Shown: one piece after another, positions 18,024 to 27,107 of the stretch | Layout: the number at the start of each line of letters is the position of its first letter | Position numbering within the stretch: position 1 is the stretch's first letter | NCBI GenBank assembly: GCA_015493215.1 | Contig: WGDP01000016.1 | Span: 1-45,059 of the forward strand | Origin: Bacteroidales bacterium | Lineage (GTDB): Bacteria > Bacteroidota > Bacteroidia > Bacteroidales > F082 | DNA: 45,059 nucleotides | Reading direction: 5' to 3' | The notes under the pieces: generated by a model | Database searches by the model: none | Told to the model about the DNA's origin: nothing | Seen by the model: only the letters and a program-made list of their open reading frames with translations | Program-made: the position numbers and the translations under genes

Positions 18024-18944
18024 ATGAAAAAAACCATTTTAATACTCGTAGCAATTATTTTAATTCAAAATGCAAACAGCCAAACCTATTTTCCCTTTCC
18101 AACCGATACTGCTCAATGGAATAATTTAACATGGGCACAATGGTCGCCAAGTGACTTTTGGTTGATAAATTCACAGTATAAACAGATGGGTGATACGGTC
18201 ATCAATAATTTAACCTATCACAAAGTTTTTTACTACGAGGCAAATAACCCCACATCGTACGAATATATTGGTGCCTTAAGGGAAGATACCACAAAAGACA
18301 TTTACTTTTACCCTTCCACAACCATCCTCCCAAACTATTGTGGCACTCAATTTCCCAGCGACACCACCGAGTATCTTTTATACACTTTTGACAGTTTGGT
18401 TCCGGGAATGACTTTACCCATAAACACAGGGGGTACAGAAATTAAAGTTATTGAAATTGATTCGGTTTTTCTACAAAACGCATACAGAAAAAGATATAAA
18501 ATTGAGCAAAATAGTATGTTTGGATATCAATACTGGATTGAAGGAATTGGAAGCACCAAGGATTTATTTGCCCCGTTTTCGTACGAATTTGAATGGGAAT
18601 TATACACCTTGTGTTACACTGATTCTGTTACATATTACATTAACTCACCCAATGGTGGGGATTCGTGTCATTACTCAATCCCGTTAAGTTTAGTGGAAAA
18701 TATTGACAGCAGGATAGAACTATACCCGAATCCTACATCAAAATCAATTACAATCAGGTCAAATCAGGGAAAAGATATCAAACTGATAAAGATTTACAAT
18801 TCGTTCGGGCAACTGATTATGCAAAACAAAATGGCAGGGTCATCGGCAGTAAAATTAAATATCGAAAAATTTAAACCCGGCCTGTTTGTTCTTGAAATAG
18901 ATTATGGAAACAGAAAGCAATACTTAAAATTTGTAAAGAAATAA
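18024..18944 (+). CDS. Secreted protein with T9SS C-terminal sorting domain
   Basis: Signal peptide; C-terminus IELYPNPTSKSITIRSNQGKDIKLIKIYNSFGQLIMQNKM...KPGLFVLEIDYGNRKQYLKFVKK. Confidence 0.85.
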   Translation: MKKTILILVAIILIQNANSQTYFPFPTDTAQWNNLTWAQWSPSDFWLINSQYKQMGDTVINNLTYHKVFYYEANNPTSYEYIGALREDTTKDIYFYPSTTILPNYCGTQFPSDTTEYLLYTFDSLVPGMTLPINTGGTEIKVIEIDSVFLQNAYRKRYKIEQNSMFGYQYWIEGIGSTKDLFAPFSYEFEWELYTLCYTDSVTYYINSPNGGDSCHYSIPLSLVENIDSRIELYPNPTSKSITIRSNQGKDIKLIKIYNSFGQLIMQNKMAGSSAVKLNIEKFKPGLFVLEIDYGNRKQYLKFVKK

Positions 18945-18989
18945 TTTCTGTTTGCAAACAAAAGAACCGATACTAGCTCACAGGCTCAA

Positions 18990-19883
18990 CTACTTCTCAA
19001 CTTTCTCTTCTAACGATTTAAATCCTTCGCCAAGTATCTCGCTGGCGTTGAGAACAGTAACAAACGCACGTGGATCCACACGATGAATAAACTCCTGAAG
19101 TATTGCTACTTCACGACGGTTAACCACCGTAAACATAATGGTTTTATCATTGCCGTGATACATTCCTTTTCCGCCAATCAAAGTGCCTCCACGGTTTAAA
19201 TCTTCAATAATCTTTCTCTTAATTTTTTCGGTTTCTTCCGAAATGATAAAAAGTACTTTGTCGTAGCTTATTCCTTCAAGGATGGTGTCAAGAATTTTTC
19301 CTGAAATGTAAATAACAATAAGCGAGTAAAACGGGATTTTCCAATCTTTAAAAACAATTAATCCAAAAAGTACGATGGTTGAATCCACAAGAATAAGCAA
19401 CCTCCCAACGGGCAGATGAGTATATTTACTTATAATCATGGCAACAATATCGGTACCGCCTGAGGTGGCTTTGGTTTTAAAAATAAGTCCCAGCCCCACA
19501 CCGGAAAATACACCACCCACAATCGACGACAGCAGTACGTCGTCGGTTATTAACGGGTCGGTTCCGTAAAGATAGGTAAGGCCGTCAACAAAAACAGCCG
19601 TAGCCACAAAACCCACTACCGTTTTGGCACCAAATCGCGGCCCCAGTATTTTAATGGCAATAAGGGTTAACGGTACATCAAAAGCCAGCGCCATGGCACC
19701 CACAGGTGTTCCCAGCAGGTAATGCAATACAATGGAAATACCATAAACACCTCCCGGAACAATTTTATGAGGGGTGATAAAAAAGACAAACCCGGCAGCC
19801 AAAATAAAGGCTCCCGCAACTATCATTAAATAGTTTAAAATCCATTTCCAGCTAAACGCTTTTTCTTTGATTAAAAAGGCCAT
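18990..19883 (-). CDS. YitT family membrane protein (DUF2179 C-terminus)
   Basis: FFITPHKIVPGGVYGISIVLHYLLGTPVG, TKATSGGTDIVAMIISKYTHLPVGRLLILVD, C-terminal KTIMFTVVNRREVAILQEFIHRVDPRAFVTVLNASEILGEGF. Confidence 0.93.
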   Translation of the reverse strand: MAFLIKEKAFSWKWILNYLMIVAGAFILAAGFVFFITPHKIVPGGVYGISIVLHYLLGTPVGAMALAFDVPLTLIAIKILGPRFGAKTVVGFVATAVFVDGLTYLYGTDPLITDDVLLSSIVGGVFSGVGLGLIFKTKATSGGTDIVAMIISKYTHLPVGRLLILVDSTIVLFGLIVFKDWKIPFYSLIVIYISGKILDTILEGISYDKVLFIISEETEKIKRKIIEDLNRGGTLIGGKGMYHGNDKTIMFTVVNRREVAILQEFIHRVDPRAFVTVLNASEILGEGFKSLEEKVEK

Positions 19884-20054
19884 AACTAATTATTTTTAAG
19901 AGGTGTTAAAAAGGCGCGCAAAAGTAATTTATTATTAATATCAAATGCTGTTTTGAAGTTTTATTCTTAAATATTTTGATAAATCCTATTTTGATGTATT
20001 TTATTAATATACTGTACTTTATCTACAGAACACATCTTAGACTTTAAACAACTT

Positions 20055-20285
20055 CATTGTTGTCCCGTTAGAGACAGGATATTTATAGAAAAATCATAAA
20101 AGACAACAAGACCCGTTAGACGAGATATTCATTTATGTAATTTAACACGTATTGCTCATTGTAATCAATTATAAATCTACCCGAGCTTTGGGGACATACA
20201 ATTTTTACATTCCGTCCCTGACGGGACTATCAAGCGTTGGTAAATCATGTTCGAGAAATATCCTGTCCCTGACGGGACAAAATGC
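20055..20285. repeat. REP/BIME-like cluster: two direct and two inverted copies of a GTCCCGTyAGrGAC motif
   Basis: Copies: 20060..20085 TTGTCCCGTTAGAGACAGGATATTTA (+); 20109..20132 AGACCCGTTAGACGAGATATTCAT (+, degenerate); 20208..20232 rc ATAGTCCCGTCAGGGACGGAATG (-); 20256..20282 rc TTTTGTCCCGTCAGGGACAGGATATTT (-). Confidence 0.8.
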
Positions 20286-20351
20286 CTATTCAATTTCTTC
20301 TTCGGTGCGATGTTCTGTAAAAACAGGTAACTATTTTTTCTGTCAAAGCAC

Positions 20352-22217
20352 CTATCTGACAATCATTTTTTTGGAAATCGTTCTGTTACCAATGATTACA
20401 GTATAAAAATAGATGCCGGCATTAAAACCGGAGACATCTACATTAAAGGTGTAATTACCTGCTGCATTGGCAAGATGAGCCGATGAATATACCTGTTGTC
20501 CCAGCATATTATTGATGGTAAGGTTTATGGTTCCGGGCTGTTCTGTTTTAACACCAATGGCAGTAATATCGCTTGCAGGATTGGGCATGTTTTGAGATAC
20601 TTCAAATGAAACCCCTCCAACACTTTCAATCCCCACCGGCATACCATACGGTAAATAAACCATGTTGTTGTTAACCGGAGCATGATTTCCACCGGTAGGT
20701 TGAATGCTGTTACCGGGCAGATTATCAGTTTGGTATAAAATACTAAAATCAGTGCCTACACCGAGTGACGGATAGACACACTCACTGAAAAGATGAAGCA
20801 CATCACCGGTAAGGTCTTCAAAATCGCTAAAGTTTCCTTGTCCGTCAAGCTCGGTTTTGCGTGTCCAGATATGACGGTAGTTTTGCGATAATTCAGCATT
20901 GGAAAAGCCTACTGCCAGCCCTGAGTAAAAGAAAGTAACAATATTGTTTCCATTGTCATCACTTGTAACAGCTATCTGAGGCATTGATACCAAAGAGGCA
21001 AAATAAGGAGCAACACCAACAATGGTATCATCATCGTGAGGCTGAACCCATGCAGCCAGTTGGCCTTGTTGATACAACGTGGTACTTTCAACATCGGAGA
21101 ACATAATTTCATTGCCAACCTGGGTGGTGTCCAACGGATCCATATCTTCATTCCAATAAACCAAACCATCCGAATAGGGATAATAGCTCCACCCGTCGGC
21201 AGGATCGTCATCCACATGAACCTGCCGCCCGAAAGCCACATGTACTTTTCCTGCGTTATCCAAAGCAACAGCATTGTAACCATCGCCACCACCACATTGA
21301 GGAAGTGTTCCTTCGTTGCCGGTAAAAAAGGGCATTGGGCTGTTGTAAAAAGTAATTTTTTCCCAGGTATCGCCTCCGTCATACGATTTCATTACGTACC
21401 CGTCTTTTATTCCATCGAAAGCAACAAAGGCAATGGTATCGCCGTGTGGTATTGCCCAGGCATAATCGTCGCCGCCAATACCGCTGGTTTCGTCCGAACT
21501 CATCCCCGGAAGAATTACGTTTTCAGGATCCCATGTTTGTCCACCATCGGACGAACGCGAATATACCAACGCTTCGGTAAGGCCCTCATAGGTTTTGTTA
21601 AACCCGGCGCAGGCAATTATATGAATTACATCGTGGTTGGGGCCGGTTGTTATCATTCGTGCCCAGGTTAAATCCATGTTGTCGGGAGCGGGGCCTGCCA
21701 GGGTAAAATGCTGCCATTCTCCTGTGCCCTTGTGCTCGCGCCACGAAAACATCAGCCCTGTATTATTTAAAGTATGGGCAACCACAATTTCGCCATCGGC
21801 GCCATAGGGCGCTATGGAGGGCCAACCGGTTCTTACATCTTCAATGCGCGAAGTGGGCGCAGGCCCCCAGCTGGTTCCGTCAAAATAGTTGTAACCGGTT
21901 CCTCTGTCGGGAAAATTAGGTACCCCGTTTTCCGAACCCATGGTCCAAACCGCTGCCATGGTGCCATCATCAAAAACCCAAATGCGTTTCGACATGCTGG
22001 AGTTCGATTGTAAATCGTACCATGTTGTACCCACTACCTCGTCAACACCTTTGTTTTCAACATAGGGATTTGCCGGTAAAGTTGGAAGCGCATCGGCCAA
22101 ATGAATACCTGTTTTGGCAACAGTGTTAAAAAGTGCCTGATGCTTTAACTGAGCAACCTGCGAATAGGAAACGATACTCATTCCCAAAATAAAAATAAGA
22201 AATAGATGTTTTTTCAT
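20352..22217 (-). CDS. Secreted sialidase/BNR-repeat-like protein with T9SS C-terminal sorting domain
   Basis: BNR-type motifs (YSRSSDGGQTWDPENV, KSYDGGDTWEKI); C-terminus VSQNMPNPASDITAIGVKTEQPGTINLTINNMLGQQVYSSAH...ISKKMIVR. Confidence 0.85.
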   Translation of the reverse strand: MKKHLFLIFILGMSIVSYSQVAQLKHQALFNTVAKTGIHLADALPTLPANPYVENKGVDEVVGTTWYDLQSNSSMSKRIWVFDDGTMAAVWTMGSENGVPNFPDRGTGYNYFDGTSWGPAPTSRIEDVRTGWPSIAPYGADGEIVVAHTLNNTGLMFSWREHKGTGEWQHFTLAGPAPDNMDLTWARMITTGPNHDVIHIIACAGFNKTYEGLTEALVYSRSSDGGQTWDPENVILPGMSSDETSGIGGDDYAWAIPHGDTIAFVAFDGIKDGYVMKSYDGGDTWEKITFYNSPMPFFTGNEGTLPQCGGGDGYNAVALDNAGKVHVAFGRQVHVDDDPADGWSYYPYSDGLVYWNEDMDPLDTTQVGNEIMFSDVESTTLYQQGQLAAWVQPHDDDTIVGVAPYFASLVSMPQIAVTSDDNGNNIVTFFYSGLAVGFSNAELSQNYRHIWTRKTELDGQGNFSDFEDLTGDVLHLFSECVYPSLGVGTDFSILYQTDNLPGNSIQPTGGNHAPVNNNMVYLPYGMPVGIESVGGVSFEVSQNMPNPASDITAIGVKTEQPGTINLTINNMLGQQVYSSAHLANAAGNYTFNVDVSGFNAGIYFYTVIIGNRTISKKMIVR

Positions 22218-22291
22218 GGTGCTGAATTTTTGTTATAAAACTAAAAGTATGATTTATTTAACGGATAAAGGTACAAGAAAATCAATTAATG

Positions 22292-22299
22292 TATCTTTG
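22292..22299 (+). promoter_or_regulatory. Candidate -7 element TATCTTTG upstream of the aminopeptidase
   Basis: TAnnTTTG, 17 nt before ATG 22317. Confidence 0.45.
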
Positions 22300-22316
22300 A
22301 AATCAAAAAAAATATT

Positions 22317-23609
22317 ATGCGTTACCAATCCATAAACCCGGAACTATTTGAATATAACCGGAAAAACCTGGCTAAATTGATGAAACCGAAGTCGGTTGCC
22401 GTATTACAACCCGCCGATCAATATCCGCGCAACGGCGACCAGTACTTTACTTACAGGCAACAGTCGGATCTGTTTTACCTGACAGGAATTGAACAGGAAA
22501 AAACCGTTTTAATGCTGGCGCCGGGGTTTAGCAACGAACGTTTTCGCGAAGCGTTGTTTATTTTAAAACCCGACACAAAACTGGAAACCTGGGAAGGACA
22601 TAAACTCACCAAAAAGGAGGCTTCGGAAATTTCGGGCATCAAAAATGTTTTTTGGCTTGAAGATTTTGAAGCAACTCTGCGTGAAGTGTTACTCGACAGC
22701 GACAACTTTTATTTGAATGTTAATGAGTACGTTAAGTTTTTTTCCGAGGTACCCGAACGCAACCACCGGCTTGCCCTTAAGTTTAAAGAAAAATACCCGA
22801 TACACAATTACGAACGGCTGGCACCGCTTTTAAAGCAGCTGCGCCAAATTAAATCGGAGCCTGAAATCGACCTTATTCGCCACGCCTGCAAAATAACCAA
22901 CAAAGCTTTTCACAAAGTGATGAAAACCATTAAACCGGGCATGAAGGAGTATGAAGTGGAAGCTGAAATTATTGGCGAATTTATCAGAAACGGTGCCAAC
23001 GGACATGGCTATGACCCCATTGTTGCTTCCGGAGGAAGCGCCTGTATGTTGCACTACGTTGACAACGATAAAACATGTAAAGATGGCGATTTGGTGTTGA
23101 TGGATTTTGGCGCCGAATATGCCAACTACACCGCTGATATGTCGCGAACCATTCCCGTTAACGGTAAATTTACACCCCGTCAAAAAGCCTGTTACAATGC
23201 TGTGTTGGATGTTTTTAAACAAGCCCGCGAGATGCTGGTTCCCGGAAACACCATCGACAAGGTGAACAAAGCAGTAGCTCTTATGCTTGAAAAGAAAATG
23301 ATATCGCTGGGGTTGTTTACCGCTGAAGAGGTGGTAAAACAGGATGGCGAAAATCCGCTTTACTTTAACTATTACATGCACGGAGTATCGCATCCGCTGG
23401 GACTTGATGTACACGATGTGGGTTCAAAATACGAACCTTTTAAAGCCGGCATGGTTGTTACCTGCGAACCGGGTCTTTACATTAAGGAAGAAAACCTCGG
23501 CATTCGCATTGAAAACGATATTTTAATTACCGACGACGGCCCTGTTGATTTAATGATTGACATCCCCATCGAAACCGACGAAATAGAAGCTGCCATGCGC
23601 CATGCCTGA
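22317..23609 (+). CDS. pepP: Xaa-Pro aminopeptidase (M24B)
   Basis: QSDLFYLTGIEQEKTVLML, VLMDFGAEYANYTADMSRTIPVNGKFTPRQ, MHGVSHPLGLDVHDVG, VVTCEPGLYI, GIRIENDILIT. Confidence 0.93.
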   Translation: MRYQSINPELFEYNRKNLAKLMKPKSVAVLQPADQYPRNGDQYFTYRQQSDLFYLTGIEQEKTVLMLAPGFSNERFREALFILKPDTKLETWEGHKLTKKEASEISGIKNVFWLEDFEATLREVLLDSDNFYLNVNEYVKFFSEVPERNHRLALKFKEKYPIHNYERLAPLLKQLRQIKSEPEIDLIRHACKITNKAFHKVMKTIKPGMKEYEVEAEIIGEFIRNGANGHGYDPIVASGGSACMLHYVDNDKTCKDGDLVLMDFGAEYANYTADMSRTIPVNGKFTPRQKACYNAVLDVFKQAREMLVPGNTIDKVNKAVALMLEKKMISLGLFTAEEVVKQDGENPLYFNYYMHGVSHPLGLDVHDVGSKYEPFKAGMVVTCEPGLYIKEENLGIRIENDILITDDGPVDLMIDIPIETDEIEAAMRHA

Positions 23610-25008
23610 GACCTTTCAATATAAAAATAAAACACAAAAATATTACAGCCTCGGCGAACTTACCGGGAGCATCCGTAAAGTTATTGCCAAAACTTACACG
23701 TCGGCCTATTGGGTTAAAACCGAAATTGCCAAACTCAATTTTTACCCTTACAGTGGCCATTGCTACCCCGATTTGGTTGAAAAACAAAACAACAAAGTGG
23801 TGGCGCAAATACGGGCAACCATTTGGTCGGGCACCTACGATTCAATTGCAAAAAAATTCAGGCAGGTTACCGGCGAAAACCTCTCGGAAGGCATGACCGT
23901 TTTGCTGCTCGTAAGGGTTGTTTACCACGAACAGCACGGCCTTTCGTTAAACATTTTGGATGTGGAACCCTCCTTTACCCTCGGCGAAATGGCGCGCGAA
24001 AAAATGCAGTCAATCCAACGGTTAAAAGGTGAGGGGCTGTTCAATAAAAATAAACAGCTCACCTTTCCTTTGCTGCCCAAAAACATTGCCGTAATATCGG
24101 TGGAAACGTCAAAAGGATACCACGATTTTGTAAACATTTTACAAAACAACCGGTACGGATACCATTTTGAGCAGACCCTTTTCCCGGCGCTGTTGCAGGG
24201 CGAAGGTGCGGTAAAATCAATTGTACAACAACTCAAAGCCATTGCTGCAAAAGCTATCCGGTTTGATGTGGTGGTTATTATCCGCGGAGGGGGAGGCGAT
24301 GTTGGATTAAGTGCTTACGATAACTATGCATTGGCCAAAGAGGTGGCGGCATTTCCGCTTCCCATAATTACCGGCATTGGCCATGCCACCAACGAAACGG
24401 TAACCGAAATGGTAGCCTTCGCCAACAAAATCACCCCCACCGATGTGGCCTATTTTCTGATTGAAAAATTTGAAAACTTTCATGCCGTGGTTTATAACCT
24501 TAAAGAGCGGTTGGAAACAGGAACCAACCTGTTTTTGACAAAACATTCGGAAATCCTCAACGGCTTTACAAACAATTTTAAACAACAGGTTAAATTTTTG
24601 GTTGAGCAGCACAAAGCAAAGCTGATGCTATACCAATCTGAAATAAACAATTTGCTGCAACGTTTTTTAAACGCCAAACGAAACAATCTTTTGGAGATAT
24701 CCACACGGTTACAATACAAACCGGCTGCCGTTGTTGCCCGCGAAACGGACAGGCTAACCCGTTTTAACGAACGGCTGATTTTATTGTCGAAACAGCGGTT
24801 AAAAAGTCAATTAATAGTTTTAACCCATCTCGAAACCAAACTAAACCTTTTAAAACCCGAAAATATATTAAACCGGGGTTACAGTATTACCCGCCTCAAC
24901 GGCAAGGCTTTAAAACGGCCTGAAGATGCAAAAACCGGTGACAAAATTATTTCCATTTTAAGTGAAGGCAGTATTGAAAGTACCATTACAAAAACAAAAC
25001 AAAAATGA
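23602..25008 (+). CDS. xseA: Exodeoxyribonuclease VII large subunit
   Basis: KTYTSAYWVKTEIAKLN, AVISVETSKGYHDFVNILQNNRYGY, VVIIRGGGGDVGLSAYDNYALAKEVAAFPLPIITGIGHATNETVTEMVA, LNRGYSITRLNGK. Confidence 0.95.
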   Translation: MPETFQYKNKTQKYYSLGELTGSIRKVIAKTYTSAYWVKTEIAKLNFYPYSGHCYPDLVEKQNNKVVAQIRATIWSGTYDSIAKKFRQVTGENLSEGMTVLLLVRVVYHEQHGLSLNILDVEPSFTLGEMAREKMQSIQRLKGEGLFNKNKQLTFPLLPKNIAVISVETSKGYHDFVNILQNNRYGYHFEQTLFPALLQGEGAVKSIVQQLKAIAAKAIRFDVVVIIRGGGGDVGLSAYDNYALAKEVAAFPLPIITGIGHATNETVTEMVAFANKITPTDVAYFLIEKFENFHAVVYNLKERLETGTNLFLTKHSEILNGFTNNFKQQVKFLVEQHKAKLMLYQSEINNLLQRFLNAKRNNLLEISTRLQYKPAAVVARETDRLTRFNERLILLSKQRLKSQLIVLTHLETKLNLLKPENILNRGYSITRLNGKALKRPEDAKTGDKIISILSEGSIESTITKTKQK

Positions 25009-25208
25009 GCAAAAGTCAAACCTATCAGCAAGCAATCGAAGAGCTTGAAGCCATTGTTAACGAAATAGAAAACGAAGAAATATCGGTGGACGAGCTTTCG
25101 GAAAAGGTAAAACGCGCATCGCAATTAATTGTGTTGTGTAAAACCAAACTTACCAAAACCGAACAGGAAGTTTCAAAGGTTTTGGAAGAGATGAAAAAGG
25201 ATGAATAA
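25005..25208 (+). CDS. xseB: Exodeoxyribonuclease VII small subunit
   Basis: 67 aa, SYQQAIEELEAIVNEIENEEISVDELSEKVKRASQLIVLCKTKLTKTEQEV; 4-bp overlap with xseA. Confidence 0.95.
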   Translation: MSKSQTYQQAIEELEAIVNEIENEEISVDELSEKVKRASQLIVLCKTKLTKTEQEVSKVLEEMKKDE

Positions 25209-25317
25209 ATTGGCCGATTAGTTGGTGGCATATGCAGGCACAAAAATACCCAACACAAAAAATAGCCGACATACGTAATATACCCCTAAAAATCAATATG
25301 AAAGCAATCTAAAACAG

Positions 25318-26073
25318 ATGAAAATACAATACGCATCAGACTTACATATTGAATTTCCTGAAAACAAGAAGTTCCTAAAGCAACACCCATTAAAACCAGA
25401 GGGCGATATTCTTGTGTTGGCTGGTGATATTGTTCCCTTTGCCATCATGGATAAGTACGAAGATTTCTTTACTTATCTGTCTGATAATTTTGAAGACGCC
25501 TACTGGATTCCTGGTAACCATGAATACTATCACTTTGATATAGCAAAAAAGAGTGGCAGTTTTCATGAGAAAATAAGAGATAATGTTCACTTATTGAATA
25601 ATACTGTTATCAATAAGAGTGGTGTGGATTTAATCTTCTCTACAATGTGGACGCAAATAAGCCCTGCCAGGCAATGGGCGATAGAAAGAGGCATGAACGA
25701 TTTTTATGTAATTGCGTATAATGGACATAAATTTACTGTGCCAATATATAATCAGCTGCATAAAGAAAGTCTTGCGTTTTTACAGCAAGCTTTAATCAAT
25801 AAAGCAGATAAGAGTGTGGTGATAAGTCACCACCTGCCTACTTTTATGAATTACCCTGAGAAGTATAAGACAAGTCCTTTAAATGAGGGCTTTGCTGTTG
25901 AACTATTCGACCTTATAGAAAGCAATGGCCCTGATATATGGATATATGGTCATACACATGGTAATACTTCTGACTTTTCAATAGGCAAAACTCAATTATT
26001 GACTAATCAAATGGGGTATGTGAAATATAAGGAAAATGATAAATTTGTAAATAATAATATTATTACATGTTGA
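25318..26073 (+). CDS. Metallophosphoesterase
   Basis: YASDLHIEF, LVLAGDIVPF, WIPGNHEYYH, VVISHHLPTF, IWIYGHTHGNT. Confidence 0.92.
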   Translation: MKIQYASDLHIEFPENKKFLKQHPLKPEGDILVLAGDIVPFAIMDKYEDFFTYLSDNFEDAYWIPGNHEYYHFDIAKKSGSFHEKIRDNVHLLNNTVINKSGVDLIFSTMWTQISPARQWAIERGMNDFYVIAYNGHKFTVPIYNQLHKESLAFLQQALINKADKSVVISHHLPTFMNYPEKYKTSPLNEGFAVELFDLIESNGPDIWIYGHTHGNTSDFSIGKTQLLTNQMGYVKYKENDKFVNNNIITC

Positions 26074-26075
26074 TA

Positions 26076-26156
26076 TACAGTTTGATTGCACTATAATTGC
26101 ACGATTGCACAGGCTGTGCAATTATGCAAGAATAGCACAATTGTAAACTAACTGTA
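26076..26156. repeat. Cluster of ATTGCAC repeats in nested inverted-repeat context
   Basis: ATTGCAC at 26085, 26096 and 26104; GTGCAAT at 26116; outer TACAGTT (26076) / AACTGTA (26150). Confidence 0.75.
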
Positions 26157-26174
26157 TTTGTAAATAGAAATATT

Positions 26175-26369
26175 ATGAACGAACTTAAAAAATATCTTAA
26201 AAATACTTTGGGGATAGAGCCTAAAATAAGAGCTTTAAAAGTAGATGTATTGAAAACATTGCCATTGTATATTGCCAATGTATATACGCTTTATTATATT
26301 GAATTACAAACTAAAGAAATGCCTGATTGGGAAAAATGGAAAATGAAGCTGGAAAGCTTGTTAGCATGA
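26175..26369 (+). CDS. Small protein of unknown function (64 aa), possibly truncated
   Basis: ATG at 26175, stop at 26369, polar/hydrophobic pattern typical of a real protein (LPLYIANVYTLYYIELQ). Confidence 0.4.
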   Translation: MNELKKYLKNTLGIEPKIRALKVDVLKTLPLYIANVYTLYYIELQTKEMPDWEKWKMKLESLLA

Positions 26370-26435
26370 CAAAAAAGCTGATTTTTTATATGCATCCCGC
26401 AATGATTTCACTCCGCCATCCTTTCGGCTGGCACC

Positions 26436-27074
26436 TTACAAACTTTTAACCTCCAGCCCCAGCTCATCACACTTTTTTAAAAACAGCGGAAGGGCATAAA
26501 GCATATTGGTGGCCGACTTTTCACTGTCGTGAAAAACAACAATACTACCGGGTTTTAAACCCTCCATACTATTTTCAAAACAGCTCTCGGGAGTAATATC
26601 TCTGCTAAAATCATACGTTAAAACCGTCCACATAATAATACGATAATCTTTTTTTAACCTTTTTATTTGAAGCGGACCAATCTTCCCGTATGGAGGCCTG
26701 AACAAATCGGTGTCAATAAGTTTTGATGCTTTCTCAATATTTGAAAAATAGCTTTTATTGTTGCTTTTCCATCCGTTAAGATGATTAAATGTGTGGTTGC
26801 CGGTTCGATGTCCACGGTTTAAAATCTGCCGGTACGTTTCGGGATGTTTGCGCACATTGTCGCCCACACAAAAAAAGGTTGCTTTTGCACGATGGCGGTC
26901 AAGAATATCCAAAACCCGCGGAGTGATGGTTGGATGAGGGCCGTCGTCGAAGGTTAAGTAAACACTGTTGCTGCCTTTAACCTGCCACTCCACCGAAGGA
27001 TAAAAAACCTGAAGCCATTTGGGAACCGTAACCATCATGCAACAAAAGTAACAAAATGAAAAACATGACATCAC
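26436..27074 (-). CDS. Polysaccharide deacetylase family protein
   Basis: VYLTFDDGPHPTITPRVLDIL, ATFFCVGDNV, GHRTGNHTFNH, LFRPPYGKIG, IVVFHDSEKS (NodB domain). Confidence 0.93.
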   Translation of the reverse strand: MMSCFSFCYFCCMMVTVPKWLQVFYPSVEWQVKGSNSVYLTFDDGPHPTITPRVLDILDRHRAKATFFCVGDNVRKHPETYRQILNRGHRTGNHTFNHLNGWKSNNKSYFSNIEKASKLIDTDLFRPPYGKIGPLQIKRLKKDYRIIMWTVLTYDFSRDITPESCFENSMEGLKPGSIVVFHDSEKSATNMLYALPLFLKKCDELGLEVKSL

Positions 27075-27091
27075 ACTTTAATAAAACCGCA

Positions 27092-27099
27092 TATATTTG
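27092..27099 (+). promoter_or_regulatory. Candidate -7 element TATATTTG before ATG 27108
   Basis: TAnnTTTG, 8 nt before the start codon. Confidence 0.45.
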
Positions 27100-27107
27100 T
27101 CATCATT

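Noticed and set aside
20055-20285. CRISPR array
   Set aside because: Copies are in opposite orientations, diverged, with irregular spacing and no cas genes nearby; better explained as a REP/BIME-like element.
20177-20362. 61-aa ORF with two VPSGT peptides
   Set aside because: Peptide repeats arise from the REP-like GTCCCGTCAGGGAC DNA motif; no evidence of translation.
20972-21382. 136-aa - strand ORF
   Set aside because: Alternative frame within the BNR/T9SS gene; no independent support.
21036-21671. 211-aa + strand ORF
   Set aside because: Antisense to the BNR/T9SS gene 20352..22217; no recognisable motif.
22830-23414. 194-aa - strand ORF
   Set aside because: Antisense shadow of the Xaa-Pro aminopeptidase.
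25209-25317. tRNA gene between xseB and the metallophosphoesterase
   Set aside because: No GGTTCRANNCC T-arm or acceptor-stem pairing seen.
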